Notes: generated by a model not told the origin, from the sequence alone. 64,000 bases of DNA from Oryzobacter faecalis (GCF_046764005.1 NZ_JBKOFW010000001.1:124001-188000); one strand, 5' to 3'. Shown: positions 1 through 10,650, counted from the stretch's first letter. Numbers and translations are program-made.

Positions 1-740
1 TCTACCTGCACAGCCGGCTGCTCGAGCGCTGCGCCAAGCTCTCCGACGAGCTGGGCCACGGCTCCATGACGGGCCTGCCGATCATCGAGACCAAGGCGGG
101 TGACGTCTCCGCGTACATCCCGACCAACGTCATCTCGATCACCGACGGCCAGATCTACCTCCAGGCCGACCTGTTCAACTCCAACGTCCGCCCCGCCATC
201 GACGTCGGTGTCTCGGTGTCGCGTGTCGGTGGTGCCGCGCAGATCAAGGCGATGAAGTCGGTCGCGGGCCGCCTCAAGCTCGACCTCGCGCAGTACCGCG
301 CCCTCGAGGCCTTCGCGATGTTCGCCTCCGACCTCGACCCCGCGTCGCGGGCCCAGCTCGCCAAGGGCGCCCGCCTCGTCGAGCTGCTCAAGCAGCGCCA
401 GGCCGCGCCGTTCCCGGTCGAGGAGCAGGTCGTCTCGATCTGGCTCGGGACCACCGGCAAGCTCGACAGCGTCGCCGTCGAGGACGTGCGCCGCTTCGAG
501 GCCGAGTTCCTCGACCACCTGCGCCGCACCAAGGGCGACCTCCTCGCGGCGATCCGCGAGACGGGGAAGTTCGAGGAGGAGACCGAGCAGGCGCTCGAGG
601 GCGAGGTCGAGACCTTCAAGAGCAGGCTCTTCGAGGGCAAGGGTGCCGACGGGCTCCGGGCGGGCAACGAGGCCGAGGACGACGCCGCGGCCAAGGCCCA
701 GGAGTCCGAGCAGGAGCAGATCGTCAAGCAGAAGCGCTGA
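1..740 (+). CDS. atpA: ATP synthase F1 subunit alpha, 3' part
   Basis: C-terminal part of the F1 alpha subunit; the first complete codon is at position 3 and the 5' end lies outside the window. The visible protein starts in the nucleotide-binding domain with the alpha-subunit stretch GSMTGLPIIETKAGDVSAYI and carries VGVSVSRVGGAAQIKAMK, the usual end of the nucleotide-binding domain, followed by the helical C-terminal domain. The tail after about residue 200 of the visible part is rich in Glu, Ala and Lys, as is usual in actinobacteria. Alpha and beta alternate in the F1 hexamer and alpha carries the non-catalytic nucleotide sites. It is followed by atpG, atpD and atpC in the standard order, so this is the end of the atp operon. 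Identity is secure. Confidence 0.97.
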   Translation, partial: YLHSRLLERCAKLSDELGHGSMTGLPIIETKAGDVSAYIPTNVISITDGQIYLQADLFNSNVRPAIDVGVSVSRVGGAAQIKAMKSVAGRLKLDLAQYRALEAFAMFASDLDPASRAQLAKGARLVELLKQRQAAPFPVEEQVVSIWLGTTGKLDSVAVEDVRRFEAEFLDHLRRTKGDLLAAIRETGKFEEETEQALEGEVETFKSRLFEGKGADGLRAGNEAEDDAAAKAQESEQEQIVKQKR

Positions 741-747
741 CCCGGGA

Positions 748-774
748 GGCCGGGTGCCGCACAGGCACCCGGCC
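748..774 (+). other. Intra-operon hairpin between atpA and atpG
   Basis: A perfect 11-bp inverted repeat, GGCCGGGTGCC and GGCACCCGGCC, with a 5-base loop (GCACA). It begins 8 bases after the atpA stop codon. No T-run follows, so it is not a classical intrinsic terminator. As it lies inside the atp operon it may be an mRNA-stability or processing element that tunes alpha against the downstream subunits; that role is inference. Confidence 0.6.
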
Positions 775-824
775 GCCGGTCAGGCCCACGGCACCGACCA
801 GAAGAACCAGGAAGGCGGAAACGT

Positions 825-1724
825 ATGGGAGCGCAGATCCGGGAGTACCGGCAGCGCATCCGAGCCGTCAGCTCGACGAAGAAGATCACGCGCGCGATGG
901 AGCTCATGGCGGCCTCGCGCGTCGTCAAGGCCCAGCAGGCCGTGCGCGAGTCGAGCCCCTACGCCCGTGCGCTCACCCGCGCGGTGTCCGCGGTGGCGAC
1001 CTTCTCCAACGAGGACCACCCGCTGACGACGGAGAAGACCGACGTCACGCGCGCCGCGGTCGTCATCATCACCTCCGACCGCGGGCTCGCGGGCGCCTAC
1101 AGCAGCTCGGTCCTCAAGGAGAGCGAGCGCCTCGTCGCCGCCCTGCGCGAGGACGGCAAGGAGGTCGTCCCGTACCTCCTCGGCCGCAAGGCCGTCGGCT
1201 TCTACAAGTTCCGCCAGCGCGAGTACGCCGCCGAGTGGACCGGCAACTCCGAGAAGCCCGTCTTCGAGACGGCCCGCGAGGTGGGTGAGCGGCTCGTCGC
1301 CGACTTCACGACGCCGACCGAGGAGGGCGGTGTCGACGAGGTCCACGTCGTCTTCACGCGCTTCGTCTCGATGGTGACGCAGGAGCCCGAGGTCATCCGC
1401 CTCCTCCCGCTCGAGGTGGTCGAGGGCACCGAGGCGCCCGACGCCGACGACCTGCTGCCGCTGTACGCCTTCGAGCCGAGCGCCGAGAAGGTCCTCGACG
1501 CCCTGCTGCCGAAGTACGTCAACGCGCGCCTGTTCAACTGCATGCTCCAGGCCGCCGCGTCCGAGCTCGCCGCCCGCCAGCGCGCGATGAAGTCGGCGAC
1601 CGACAACGCGGAGGAGCTCATCAAGAAGTACACCCGGCTGGCCAACCAGGCCCGCCAGGCCGAGATCACCCAAGAGATCAGCGAAATCGTCGGTGGCGCC
1701 AGCGCGCTGGCCGAGAGCAAGTGA
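825..1724 (+). CDS. atpG: ATP synthase F1 subunit gamma
   Basis: The gamma subunit is the central rotor shaft of F1. The protein has 299 residues, normal for actinobacteria. The N-terminal helix reads QIREYRQRIRAVSSTKKITRAMELMAASR, whose core is the family signature, and the C-terminal helix ends with the conserved pattern around RQRAMKSATDNAEELI and RLANQARQAEITQEISEIVGGA. Together these two helices form the coiled coil inside the alpha-beta hexamer. The start ATG at 825 follows a purine-rich ribosome binding site (GGAAGGCGGAAACGT). The stop codon falls 14 bases before the preferred atpD start, so translation is probably coupled. Confidence 0.98.
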   Translation: MGAQIREYRQRIRAVSSTKKITRAMELMAASRVVKAQQAVRESSPYARALTRAVSAVATFSNEDHPLTTEKTDVTRAAVVIITSDRGLAGAYSSSVLKESERLVAALREDGKEVVPYLLGRKAVGFYKFRQREYAAEWTGNSEKPVFETAREVGERLVADFTTPTEEGGVDEVHVVFTRFVSMVTQEPEVIRLLPLEVVEGTEAPDADDLLPLYAFEPSAEKVLDALLPKYVNARLFNCMLQAAASELAARQRAMKSATDNAEELIKKYTRLANQARQAEITQEISEIVGGASALAESK

Positions 1725-1738
1725 GCGAGAGAGAGACC

Positions 1739-3195
<1,457 letters not shown>

Positions 3196-3196
<1 letters not shown>

Positions 3197-3462
3197 TGGC
3201 GCTCCAGGTCGAGCTCGTCGCCGCCGACCGCAAGGTCTGGGAGGGCGAGGCGAGCCAGGTCAGCGCCCGCTCGATCGACGGCGACCTCGGCATCCTGCCG
3301 GGCCACACCCCGATCCTCTGCGTGCTGGCGGAGGGCGAGGTGCGGGTCAACTCCGGCGGGTCCTGGCGCTCCGCCGTGGTCGACGGGGGCTTCCTCTCGG
3401 TCGACCACGACCGCGTGACGATCGTCGCCGAGAGCGTCGACGCCAGCGGCATGGGCAGCTGA
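3196..3462 (+). CDS. atpC: ATP synthase F1 subunit epsilon, short form
   Basis: Epsilon links the rotor shaft to the c ring and in many bacteria inhibits ATP hydrolysis through its C-terminal helices. This protein has only 88 residues. It contains the N-terminal beta-sandwich (MALQVELVAADRKVWEGEA, GDLGILPGHTPIL, GGFLSV) and ends at VTIVAESVDASGMGS. The C-terminal helical hairpin found in the usual 120-140-residue forms is absent. The start ATG overlaps the atpD stop (TGATG), so translation is coupled. The next frame-compatible sequence after the stop shows no helical hairpin, so I read this as a natural short form, not a frameshift. Confidence 0.95.
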
Positions 3463-3487
3463 GACGACGGGCAGGGGACCGCTCGCC

Positions 3488-3919
3488 ATGACGCCACTCG
3501 TCGTGACCGAGCTGGTCCTCGCCCTGGTCGTCCTCCTCGTCGTCGGCGCGCTCACCTTCGTGTGGGCGCGCCGACGCTTCATCTCCGGGGACGGGCGCCC
3601 CGTCATGCTCTGCGCCCGGCGCGACGAGCCCGTCGGCCGCTGGCGCCTCGGGCTCGCGCGCCTCGGCGCCGACCGCTTCGAGTGGTTCTCGATCGTCGGG
3701 CCGTCGCTGCGGCCGGAGGTCTCCTGGGTGCGCGGCGAGCTCGACCTCGGGGTCCCGGAACCGCTGTCGGACCCCATCCCCGGCCTCGTCGAGGCCGTCG
3801 CCGTCCGCGGCGGTGCGCGGGGTTCGGTGTGCGAGTTCGCCTTCGCCCCAGCGGCGTACACCGCCATCCGAGCGTGGCTCGAGTCGAGCCCACCCGGCTA
3901 CAACGTCAACGTGGCCTGA
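3488..3919 (+). CDS. DUF2550 membrane-anchored protein
   Basis: The protein has 143 residues: one N-terminal transmembrane helix (about residues 5-27) followed by an RRRF positively charged edge and a soluble domain of about 115 residues. The sequence FEWFSIVGPSLRPEVSWVRGELDLG and the end YTAIRAWLESSPPGYNVNVA match the DUF2550 proteins that regularly sit directly downstream of atpC in actinobacteria. The function is unknown. It starts 25 bases after atpC and is likely cotranscribed with the ATP synthase, which hints at a membrane role linked to that complex, but there is no direct evidence here. Confidence 0.85.
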   Translation: MTPLVVTELVLALVVLLVVGALTFVWARRRFISGDGRPVMLCARRDEPVGRWRLGLARLGADRFEWFSIVGPSLRPEVSWVRGELDLGVPEPLSDPIPGLVEAVAVRGGARGSVCEFAFAPAAYTAIRAWLESSPPGYNVNVA

Positions 3920-3926
3920 CCGGGGT

Positions 3927-3951
3927 GCGACCCTGACCCGCTCGGGGTCGC
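3927..3951 (+). terminator. Candidate terminator after the atp operon
   Basis: Inverted repeat GCGACCC ... GGGTCGC (7 bp) with an 11-base loop, 7 bases after the DUF2550 stop. There is no T-run, as is common in very GC-rich actinobacteria. Position at the end of the atp operon supports a terminator role. Confidence 0.45.
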
Positions 3952-4016
3952 CTGGGGGACGACATCGGGCCCCTCCCTGATGTGCCGACCGGGCCGGTGA
4001 CGACAGGCTACCCGGC

Positions 4017-4915
<899 letters not shown>

Positions 4916-4919
<4 letters not shown>

Positions 4920-5722
4920 CCACCGCCGTCCTCGACGACGCCACCACCGTCGTCCGCACCCGCACCGCAGGTGCCCCCATCCCGCTCGTCCGCCTCGTCG
5001 CGGTCGAGCTGCGCAAGATGTTCGACACCCGCTCGGGCTTCTGGCTCATGGCGAGCATCGTCATCACGAGCGTCCTCGCGACGGCCGCGCTCATCGTCTT
5101 CGCGGACGACGCCGAGCTGACCTTCGACAACTTCGCCGCCGCCATCGGCATCCCGATGACGGTCATCCTGCCGATGATCGGCATCCTCGCCGTGACGAGC
5201 GAGTGGACCCAGCGCTCGGGCCTGACGACCTTCACCCTCGTGCCGCACCGCGGGCGGGTCCTCGGGGCCAAGCTGCTCGCCGCCGTCACCGTCGGCGTCG
5301 TCGCGATGGTCGTGGCCCTCGCGGTGGGCACGCTGGGCACGCTCGTCGGGAGCGCCGTCACGGGGCTGGACCCGGTGTGGAACTCCTCGCCGGGCGAGTT
5401 CCTCCACATCGTCCTCGGCAGCGTCCTCGGCATGCTCCTCGGGTTCACCCTCGGTGTGCTGGTCCGCAACTCCTCGGGTGCGATCGTCACCTACTTCGTC
5501 TACACCCTCGTGCTGCCGCCGCTGCTCGGGCTGCTCGCGGCCAACCAGGCGTGGTTCCGCGACCTGCAGCCGTGGGTCGACCTCCAGTTCGCGCAGATGC
5601 CGCTCTTCAACGGCGCGCTGTCCACCGAGCAGTGGCAGCAGCTCGCGTCGGCCGGCACCCTCTGGCTGCTCGTGCCGCTCGGCGTCGGGCTCCTGCTCGT
5701 GCGGCGCGCCGAGGTCAAGTGA
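4916..5722 (+). CDS. ABC-2 type transporter permease
   Basis: Membrane component partnered with the preceding ATPase. The protein has 268 residues with a short cytosolic N-terminus (LVAVELRKMFDTRSGFWL, the coupling region typical of ABC-2 permeases) and about six transmembrane segments, for example SIVITSVLATAALIVF, VILPMIGILAVTSEWT and LLVPLGVGLLLV. No substrate can be assigned. Start ATG overlaps the upstream stop. It converges on the cobalamin adenosyltransferase gene with a 5-base gap. Confidence 0.88.
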
Positions 5723-5727
5723 GCGGG

Positions 5728-6348
5728 TCAGCCCTTCGGGTTCTCCTCGCGGCCGCCACCCGGGGCCCAGAGGACGTCGCCGCCCGCCGCCACGTTGGCC
5801 GTGCGGGCGAGGACGAAGAGCAGGTCCGAGAGCCGGTTGAGGTACGTGGCAGTGACGGGGTTGACCCCGCCCTCGCCACGGACCTCGCCGGGCTCGGTGC
5901 CGTAGGCCTCGACGGCCGCCCACACCGACCGTTCCGCCCGCCGCACCACGGTGAGCGCGACGTGGAGGTGGGCGGCCGTGGCCGTGCCACCGGGGAGGAT
6001 GAAGGAGCGCAGCTTCTGGAGCGGCTCGAGGAAGCGGTCGCAGTCGGTTTCGAGCTCGGCGACCCACTCGGCCTTGACCCGCAGCGGCGGGTACTCGTAC
6101 TCCCGCTGGAGCGGGGTCGACAGGTCCGCCCCGACGTCGAAGAGGTCGTTCTGCACCCGCAGGAGGACGGCGCGGACGTCGTCGTCCAGGTCGCCGCAGG
6201 CCAGGACCACGCCGAGCGCGGCGTTCGCCTCGTTCGCGTCGGCGTACGCGGCGAGCCGGAGGTCGGTCTTGCGGGTGCGGCTCAGGTCACCGAGCGAGGT
6301 GCTGCCGTCGTCGCCGGTGCGCGTGTAGATCCTGGTGAGGTTGACCAT
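5728..6348 (-). CDS. pduO: Cob(I)yrinic acid a,c-diamide / cob(I)alamin adenosyltransferase, PduO type
   Basis: Transfers adenosyl from ATP to cob(I)alamin and so makes adenosylcobalamin. The 206-residue protein has the PduO ATP-binding N-terminus YTRTGDDGSTSL, the helix-bundle body, the RRAERSVW segment and the C-terminal YLNRLSDLLFVLAR motif. The tail after about residue 190 is Gly/Glu rich and not conserved. In actinobacteria this gene often lies close to the atp operon. Here it also sits next to an adenosylcobalamin-dependent mutase gene (6960), for which it could supply cofactor. Confidence 0.93.
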   Translation of the reverse strand: MVNLTRIYTRTGDDGSTSLGDLSRTRKTDLRLAAYADANEANAALGVVLACGDLDDDVRAVLLRVQNDLFDVGADLSTPLQREYEYPPLRVKAEWVAELETDCDRFLEPLQKLRSFILPGGTATAAHLHVALTVVRRAERSVWAAVEAYGTEPGEVRGEGGVNPVTATYLNRLSDLLFVLARTANVAAGGDVLWAPGGGREENPKG

Positions 6349-6496
6349 GCGGCCCAGCCTCTCAGACCCGCCGACCTGACCTGCGTGGTGGCATCAAGGT
6401 GACAATGTCCCTTCCCTGCCAGCGCGTGGCGCTGTTGCGTCTCGTGGAACGGGCCGACGGTCGGTTCAATGGGTCCACGACGCGAGAGGGGGAGCC

Positions 6497-6844
6497 GTGA
6501 CCCGAGCGGGGGAGGCCGTGGTGGCGGTCATCGAGGCGCACGACGAGCGCGGGTGCCACCTGGCGATCGCCGGACCGCTCGACGTGCGCACCGCCGCCGA
6601 CCTGCGCCTGACGCTGCACCGGTCGATCGCCGCGGGGTCCACGGCGGTCCACCTCGACCTCGGTCGGGCGCACATCGGCGACGCCACCGGGTTCGGTGTC
6701 CTCGTCGAGGTGCTGCGTCGGGCGCGGCGGGCCGGTCGCCCGCTGCTCATCGTCGCCGCCGACGACCGCAGCCGGCGCCTGCTGCGACGGGCCCGGATGG
6801 GGTCGCTGCTCGCCGACGAGGTGCTGACGGCCGCCCTCGGCTGA
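6497..6844 (+). CDS. STAS domain protein (anti-sigma-factor antagonist-like)
   Basis: A single STAS domain of 115 residues. The core reads LDVRTAADLRLTLHRSI and VHLDLGRAHIGDATGFGVLVEVLRRARRAGRPLLIVAADD, which fits the beta-alpha pattern of SpoIIAA-like proteins. In phosphorylatable antagonists the loop is usually DSSG; here it is DATG, so the serine that kinases normally modify appears to be Ala. Start GTG 6497 follows GAGGGGGAG. No anti-sigma kinase or sigma factor gene is beside it. It may act as a phosphorylation-independent antagonist or as a stressosome-like scaffold; this is inference. Confidence 0.75.
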   Translation: MTRAGEAVVAVIEAHDERGCHLAIAGPLDVRTAADLRLTLHRSIAAGSTAVHLDLGRAHIGDATGFGVLVEVLRRARRAGRPLLIVAADDRSRRLLRRARMGSLLADEVLTAALG

Positions 6845-6946
6845 AGCGGTTCGTCCCACCGTCCGCGCAGGTCCCGGCCCCGTCCTGTGTCGACCGTCAC
6901 CGTGTGGGCGCGCTCACCGTGGCCCCGGGCGTCCGCCACCCCGCAC

Positions 6947-6952
6947 TAGCGT
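6947..6952 (+). promoter_or_regulatory. -10 box of a leaderless promoter (ecm)
   Basis: TAGCGT lies 7 bases before ATG 6960, with no Shine-Dalgarno sequence between. TANNNT followed by 7 bases and the start codon is the actinobacterial leaderless arrangement and supports the chosen start of the mutase gene. Confidence 0.6.
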
Positions 6953-6959
6953 CTCCCCC

Positions 6960-9035
6960 ATGCCCGAGAGCAGCGACGCCCCCCGGCCCGAGCGCGACCG
7001 CCCGTGGGTGATGCGGACGTACGCCGGCCACTCCAGCGCCGCCGCGTCGAACGCGCTCTACCGCCGCAACCTCGACAAGGGCCAGACCGGCCTCTCGGTG
7101 GCCTTCGACCTCCCCACGCAGACCGGCTACGACCCGGACCACCCGCTGGCCCGCGGCGAGGTCGGAAAGGTGGGGGTCCCGGTCTCCCACGTGGGTGACA
7201 TGCGCGCCCTCTTCGCCGACATCCCGCTCTCGCGGATGAACACCTCGATGACGATCAACGCGACCGCGATGTGGCTCCTCGCGCTCTACCAGGTCGTCGC
7301 CGAGGAGCAGGCCGAGGCGGCCGGGGAGGACCCGGCGGCCGCAGTGCGCGCGCTGGCGGGGACGACGCAGAACGACATCATCAAGGAGTACCTCTCGCGC
7401 GGGACCTACGTCTTCGCGCCCGGCCCGTCGCTGCGGCTCATCACCGACATGGTCGCGTACACGGTCGCCGAGATCCCGACCTGGAACCCTATCAACATCT
7501 GCAGCTACCACCTGCAGGAGGCCGGCGCGACGCCCGTGCAGGAGATCGCCTACGCGATGTCGACGGCGATCGCCGTGCTCGACGCGGTCCGCGACTCGGG
7601 CCAGGTGCCGCCGGAGCGGTTCGGCGAGGTCGTCGCCCGCATCTCCTTCTTCGTCAACGCCGGCGTGCGGTTCGTCGAGGAGATGTGCAAGATGCGCGCC
7701 TTCGTCCGCCTCTGGGACGAGCTGACCCGTGAGCGCTACGGGGTCGAGGACCCGAAGCAGCGGCGGTTCCGCTACGGGGTGCAGGTCAACTCCCTCGGGC
7801 TCACCGAGGCCCAGCCGGAGAACAACGTCCAGCGCATCGTCCTGGAGATGCTCGCGGTGACGCTGTCCAAGGACGCCCGGGCGCGCGCCGTGCAGCTGCC
7901 GGCGTGGAACGAGGCGCTCGGGCTGCCACGGCCCTGGGACCAGCAGTGGTCGTTGCGCATCCAGCAGGTGCTCGCCTACGAGTCCGACCTCCTCGAGCAC
8001 GACGACCTCTTCGAGGGGTCGGTGGTCGTCGAGGCCAAGGTCGCCGAGCTCGTGGCGGGGGCACGGGCGGAGATCGAGCGGGTGCAGTCGATGGGCGGGG
8101 CCGTCCCGGCCGTCGAGGGCGGCTACATGAAGTCCGAGCTCGTGGCGTCCCACGCGCGGCGGCGCGCCCGCATCGAGGCGGGCGAGGACGTCGTCGTCGG
8201 CGTCAACCGCTTCCAGACCACCGAGCCCAACCCCCTGACCGCGGACCTGGGCACCGCCATCCAGACGGTCGACCCCGGGGTCGAGGCCGCCGCTGCGGAG
8301 GCGGTGCGGCGCTGGCGCGAGGAGCGCGACGCCGACCCTGCCGCGCGCGACCGGGCGGCTGCCGCCCTCGACCGCCTCCGGGCGGACGCGGGCACGGACA
8401 CCAACCTCATGGCCGCGACGCTCGAGTGTGCCCGCGCCGGGCTGACCACGGGGGAGTGGGCCGGGGCGCTGCGCGAGGTGTTCGGCGAGTTCCGCGCTCC
8501 CACAGGCGTTTCCGGTTCGGTCGGGGTCACGCGTGGCTCCGAGGCGCTGTCAGAGGTGCGGGCCTCGGTCCGTCGTACGGGTGAGGAGCTCGGCGAGAGG
8601 CTGCGCGTGCTCGTCGGCAAGCCGGGCCTCGACGGGCACTCGAACGGCGCCGAACAGGTGGCCGTGCGCGCCCGGGACGCCGGCTTCGAGGTCGTCTACC
8701 AGGGCATCCGCCTCACTCCCGAGCAGATCGTCGCCGCGGCCGTCGCCGAGGACGTCCACCTCGTCGGCATCTCGATCCTGTCCGGGTCGCACATGGAGCT
8801 CGTCCCCGAGGTGCTCGAGCGGATGCGGGCTGCCGGCGCCGCTGACGTGCCCGTCATCGTGGGCGGCATCATCCCCGAGTCCGACGCGGCGCGGCTCAAG
8901 GAGCTGGGGGTCGCCGAGGTGTTCACGCCGAAGGACTTCGGCCTCACCGAGATCATGGCCCGGTTCGTCGACGTCATCCGGGAGTCGCGCGGCCTGCCCC
9001 TGGTCAGCGCAGGGCAGCCAGCAGCTCGCGGTTGA
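6960..9035 (+). CDS. ecm: Ethylmalonyl-CoA mutase (MeaA family)
   Basis: Adenosylcobalamin-dependent mutase that turns (2R)-ethylmalonyl-CoA into methylsuccinyl-CoA. The 691-residue single chain has an N-terminal TIM-barrel domain beginning PWVMRTYAGHSSAAASN and containing GLSVAFDLPTQTGYDPDHPL and NICSYHLQEAGATPVQE, and a C-terminal B12-binding domain (about residues 550-680) with the cobalt-ligand motif DGHSNG after VGKPGL. The start RPWVMRTYAGHS and the single-polypeptide architecture fit MeaA/Ecm better than the two-subunit methylmalonyl-CoA mutase. Ccr, methylmalonyl-CoA epimerase and MeaB are encoded within 20 kb. The 3' end overlaps the convergent PfpI gene by 32 bases. Confidence 0.9.
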   Translation: MPESSDAPRPERDRPWVMRTYAGHSSAAASNALYRRNLDKGQTGLSVAFDLPTQTGYDPDHPLARGEVGKVGVPVSHVGDMRALFADIPLSRMNTSMTINATAMWLLALYQVVAEEQAEAAGEDPAAAVRALAGTTQNDIIKEYLSRGTYVFAPGPSLRLITDMVAYTVAEIPTWNPINICSYHLQEAGATPVQEIAYAMSTAIAVLDAVRDSGQVPPERFGEVVARISFFVNAGVRFVEEMCKMRAFVRLWDELTRERYGVEDPKQRRFRYGVQVNSLGLTEAQPENNVQRIVLEMLAVTLSKDARARAVQLPAWNEALGLPRPWDQQWSLRIQQVLAYESDLLEHDDLFEGSVVVEAKVAELVAGARAEIERVQSMGGAVPAVEGGYMKSELVASHARRRARIEAGEDVVVGVNRFQTTEPNPLTADLGTAIQTVDPGVEAAAAEAVRRWREERDADPAARDRAAAALDRLRADAGTDTNLMAATLECARAGLTTGEWAGALREVFGEFRAPTGVSGSVGVTRGSEALSEVRASVRRTGEELGERLRVLVGKPGLDGHSNGAEQVAVRARDAGFEVVYQGIRLTPEQIVAAAVAEDVHLVGISILSGSHMELVPEVLERMRAAGAADVPVIVGGIIPESDAARLKELGVAEVFTPKDFGLTEIMARFVDVIRESRGLPLVSAGQPAARG

Positions 9036-9555
9036 ACGCCGGGAGGTCGTCGGGCTTGCGGCTCGTCACGAGGTTGCCGTCGACGACGACCTCCTCGTCC
9101 TGCCAGGTCGCACCGGCGTTGCGCAGGTCGGTCCGCAGGCTCGGCCACGAGGTGAGCGTGCGCCCCCCGACGACCCCCGCCTCGACGAGGGTCCACGGCG
9201 CGTGGCAGATCGCCGCGACGGGCTTGCCGGAGGCGACGAAGTCGCGGACGAACGCGACCGCCTCCTCGTGCGTGCGGAGGGCGTCGGGGTTCGCCACCCC
9301 GCCGGGAAGGACGAGGGCGTCGTAGTCCGCCACGTCGGCGTCGCCCACGACCACGTCGACGGGGAAGGTGTCGCCCCTGTCGAGGTGGTGGAAGGCCTGG
9401 ACCTCGCCGTCCTCGGTCGAGAGCAGCACGGGTCGCCCGCCCGACTCCTCGACGGCCTGCCACGGCCCCGTCAGCTCGACCTGCTCGATGCCCTCGGGGG
9501 CGACGAGGAAGGCGACGGTGCGGGTGGGCTCGGTGCGGTCTGTCGTGGTGGTCAT
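9004..9555 (-). CDS. DJ-1/PfpI family protein (protease/deglycase-like)
   Basis: The 183-residue protein has the class I glutamine amidotransferase-like fold of the PfpI group. The nucleophile elbow is AICHAPW with the cysteine near residue 115, preceded by DALVLPGG and followed by VGGRTLTSWPSLRTDLRNAGA, all typical of the PfpI/YhbO subfamily. Members act as glyoxalase III, deglycase or stress proteins; the exact substrate here is not known. The gene is a single unit, convergent with ecm and overlapping it by 32 bases. Confidence 0.9.
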   Translation of the reverse strand: MTTTTDRTEPTRTVAFLVAPEGIEQVELTGPWQAVEESGGRPVLLSTEDGEVQAFHHLDRGDTFPVDVVVGDADVADYDALVLPGGVANPDALRTHEEAVAFVRDFVASGKPVAAICHAPWTLVEAGVVGGRTLTSWPSLRTDLRNAGATWQDEEVVVDGNLVTSRKPDDLPAFNRELLAALR

Positions 9556-9606
9556 GCCCGGGGCCTACCCGCGGTCGCGCCGGGCATGCGCCCGCCCGGA
9601 CAGGGG

Positions 9607-9612
9607 TACCGT
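9607..9612 (+). promoter_or_regulatory. -10 box of a leaderless promoter
   Basis: TACCGT followed by 7 bases and ATG 9620; no ribosome binding site is visible. It supports the small ORF starting at 9620 as a real, separately transcribed gene. Confidence 0.5.
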
Positions 9613-9619
9613 CGACGGC

Positions 9620-9928
9620 ATGGCCCTGCACTGCCCCGCGACCCTCTTCCTCGTCGAGGAGGGCATCCCGGTGCCGGAGCTGACGGGCCTGGCGGCCGAG
9701 CACGGGCCGTGGGCGCCCGACGCGGACGTCGTGGCCGAGCTGCAGGCCGTCGCCGACCTCCACCGCGGTGAACGGGTGCTCGTCACGGTGGCCCGGGGTG
9801 GCGCGGCGCACGTGCTCCGCGTCCTCGGCCGCGTCGTTCCCGACGACGCGCCCGGGCCCGGTTTCCGGCTCGAGGTCGGCGACGACGGCTGGCTCGTGCG
9901 TCCCTGGGACGACGCGGACGAGGGCTGA
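9620..9928 (+). CDS. Small hypothetical protein
   Basis: A 102-residue protein that I do not recognise. It has no signal peptide or membrane segment; the composition is acidic (EVGDDGWLVRPWDDADEG at the end). The stretch LHRGERVLVTVARGGAAHVLRVLGRVVPDD suggests a small beta-rich domain. Start ATG 9620 is chosen because of the TACCGT box 7 bases upstream. An upstream in-frame extension would run into the divergent PfpI promoter and gene and is not credible. It ends 12 bases from the convergent nucS stop. Confidence 0.6.
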   Translation: MALHCPATLFLVEEGIPVPELTGLAAEHGPWAPDADVVAELQAVADLHRGERVLVTVARGGAAHVLRVLGRVVPDDAPGPGFRLEVGDDGWLVRPWDDADEG

Positions 9929-9940
9929 CCGCCCGGGCCC

Positions 9941-10636
9941 TCAGAACAGCCGGTGCTCGGTGTCGTCGATCCCGCGCAGCGCGTCGTAGTCGAGGACGAC
10001 GCAGCGGATGCCGCGGTCCTCGGCGAGCGTGCGTGCCTGCGGCTTGATGGCCTGCGCGGCGAAGACCCCGCTCACCGGCGCGAGGTGCGGGTCGCGGTTC
10101 ATCAGCTCGAGGTAGCGGGTCAGCTGCTCGACGCCGTCGATCTCGCCGCGGCGCTTGATCTCGACCGCCACCGTGGCGCCCGAGCCGTCGCGGCACAGGA
10201 TGTCGACCGGGCCGATGGGCGTCATGTACTCGCGTCGGGTCAGCGTGTACCCCTCGCCGAGGGTCGTGATGTGCTCGGCGAGGAGTCTCTGGAGGTGGGC
10301 CTCGACACCGTCCTTGACGAGCCCGGGGTCGACCCCGAGGTCGTGGCTGCTGTCGCTGTGGACCTCGTGGAGGCGAACGCGCAGCCGGTCCTCGGACTTG
10401 GCGTGCTGGACGACCCAGACGGCGGTGACACCCTCGGCGGCCTCGGCCTCGTCCGGCTCGACCTCGGCCATCGCGCACGGCGGCGACATCCAGTTGAGCG
10501 GCTTGTACGAGCCGCCGTCGGAGTGGACCAGCACCGACCCGTCGGCCTTGACGAGGAGGAGGCGGGTCGCGAGCGGGAGGTGGGCGGTGAGCCGCCCCTC
10601 GTAGTCGACGCTGCACGTCGCGATCACCAGGCGCAC
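9941..10636 (-). CDS. nucS: Mismatch-specific endonuclease NucS (EndoMS)
   Basis: NucS gives non-canonical mismatch repair in actinobacteria that lack MutS/MutL, cutting both strands at mismatches and working with the beta clamp. The 231-residue protein has the N-terminal dimerisation domain (MRLVIATCSVDYEGRLTAHL, HSDGGSYKPLNWMSPPC) and the RecB-like nuclease domain with GPVDILCRD, VAVEIKRRGEIDGVEQLTRYLE, that is D-ExK plus a later Gln. The C-terminus DTEHRLF resembles a clamp-binding tail. I chose GTG 10636 because TAGGAT stands 8 bases upstream and the family starts exactly here. Confidence 0.96.
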   Translation of the reverse strand: MRLVIATCSVDYEGRLTAHLPLATRLLLVKADGSVLVHSDGGSYKPLNWMSPPCAMAEVEPDEAEAAEGVTAVWVVQHAKSEDRLRVRLHEVHSDSSHDLGVDPGLVKDGVEAHLQRLLAEHITTLGEGYTLTRREYMTPIGPVDILCRDGSGATVAVEIKRRGEIDGVEQLTRYLELMNRDPHLAPVSGVFAAQAIKPQARTLAEDRGIRCVVLDYDALRGIDDTEHRLF

Positions 10637-10644
10637 GGTCGCCC

Positions 10645-10650
10645 ATCCTA
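10645..10650 (-). promoter_or_regulatory. -10 box of the leaderless nucS promoter
   Basis: On the minus strand TAGGAT is followed by 8 bases and GTG 10636. No ribosome binding site is present. Confidence 0.55.

Noticed and set aside
4000..4016. Leaderless -10 box for the ABC ATPase gene
   Set aside because: CAGGCT 7 bases before the ATG does not fit TANNNT well; too weak to list.
6960..9035. Methylmalonyl-CoA mutase large subunit
   Set aside because: The single chain with N-terminal PWVMRTYAGHS and the linked ccr, mce and meaB genes fit MeaA/ethylmalonyl-CoA mutase better; biochemical proof would need the enzyme.
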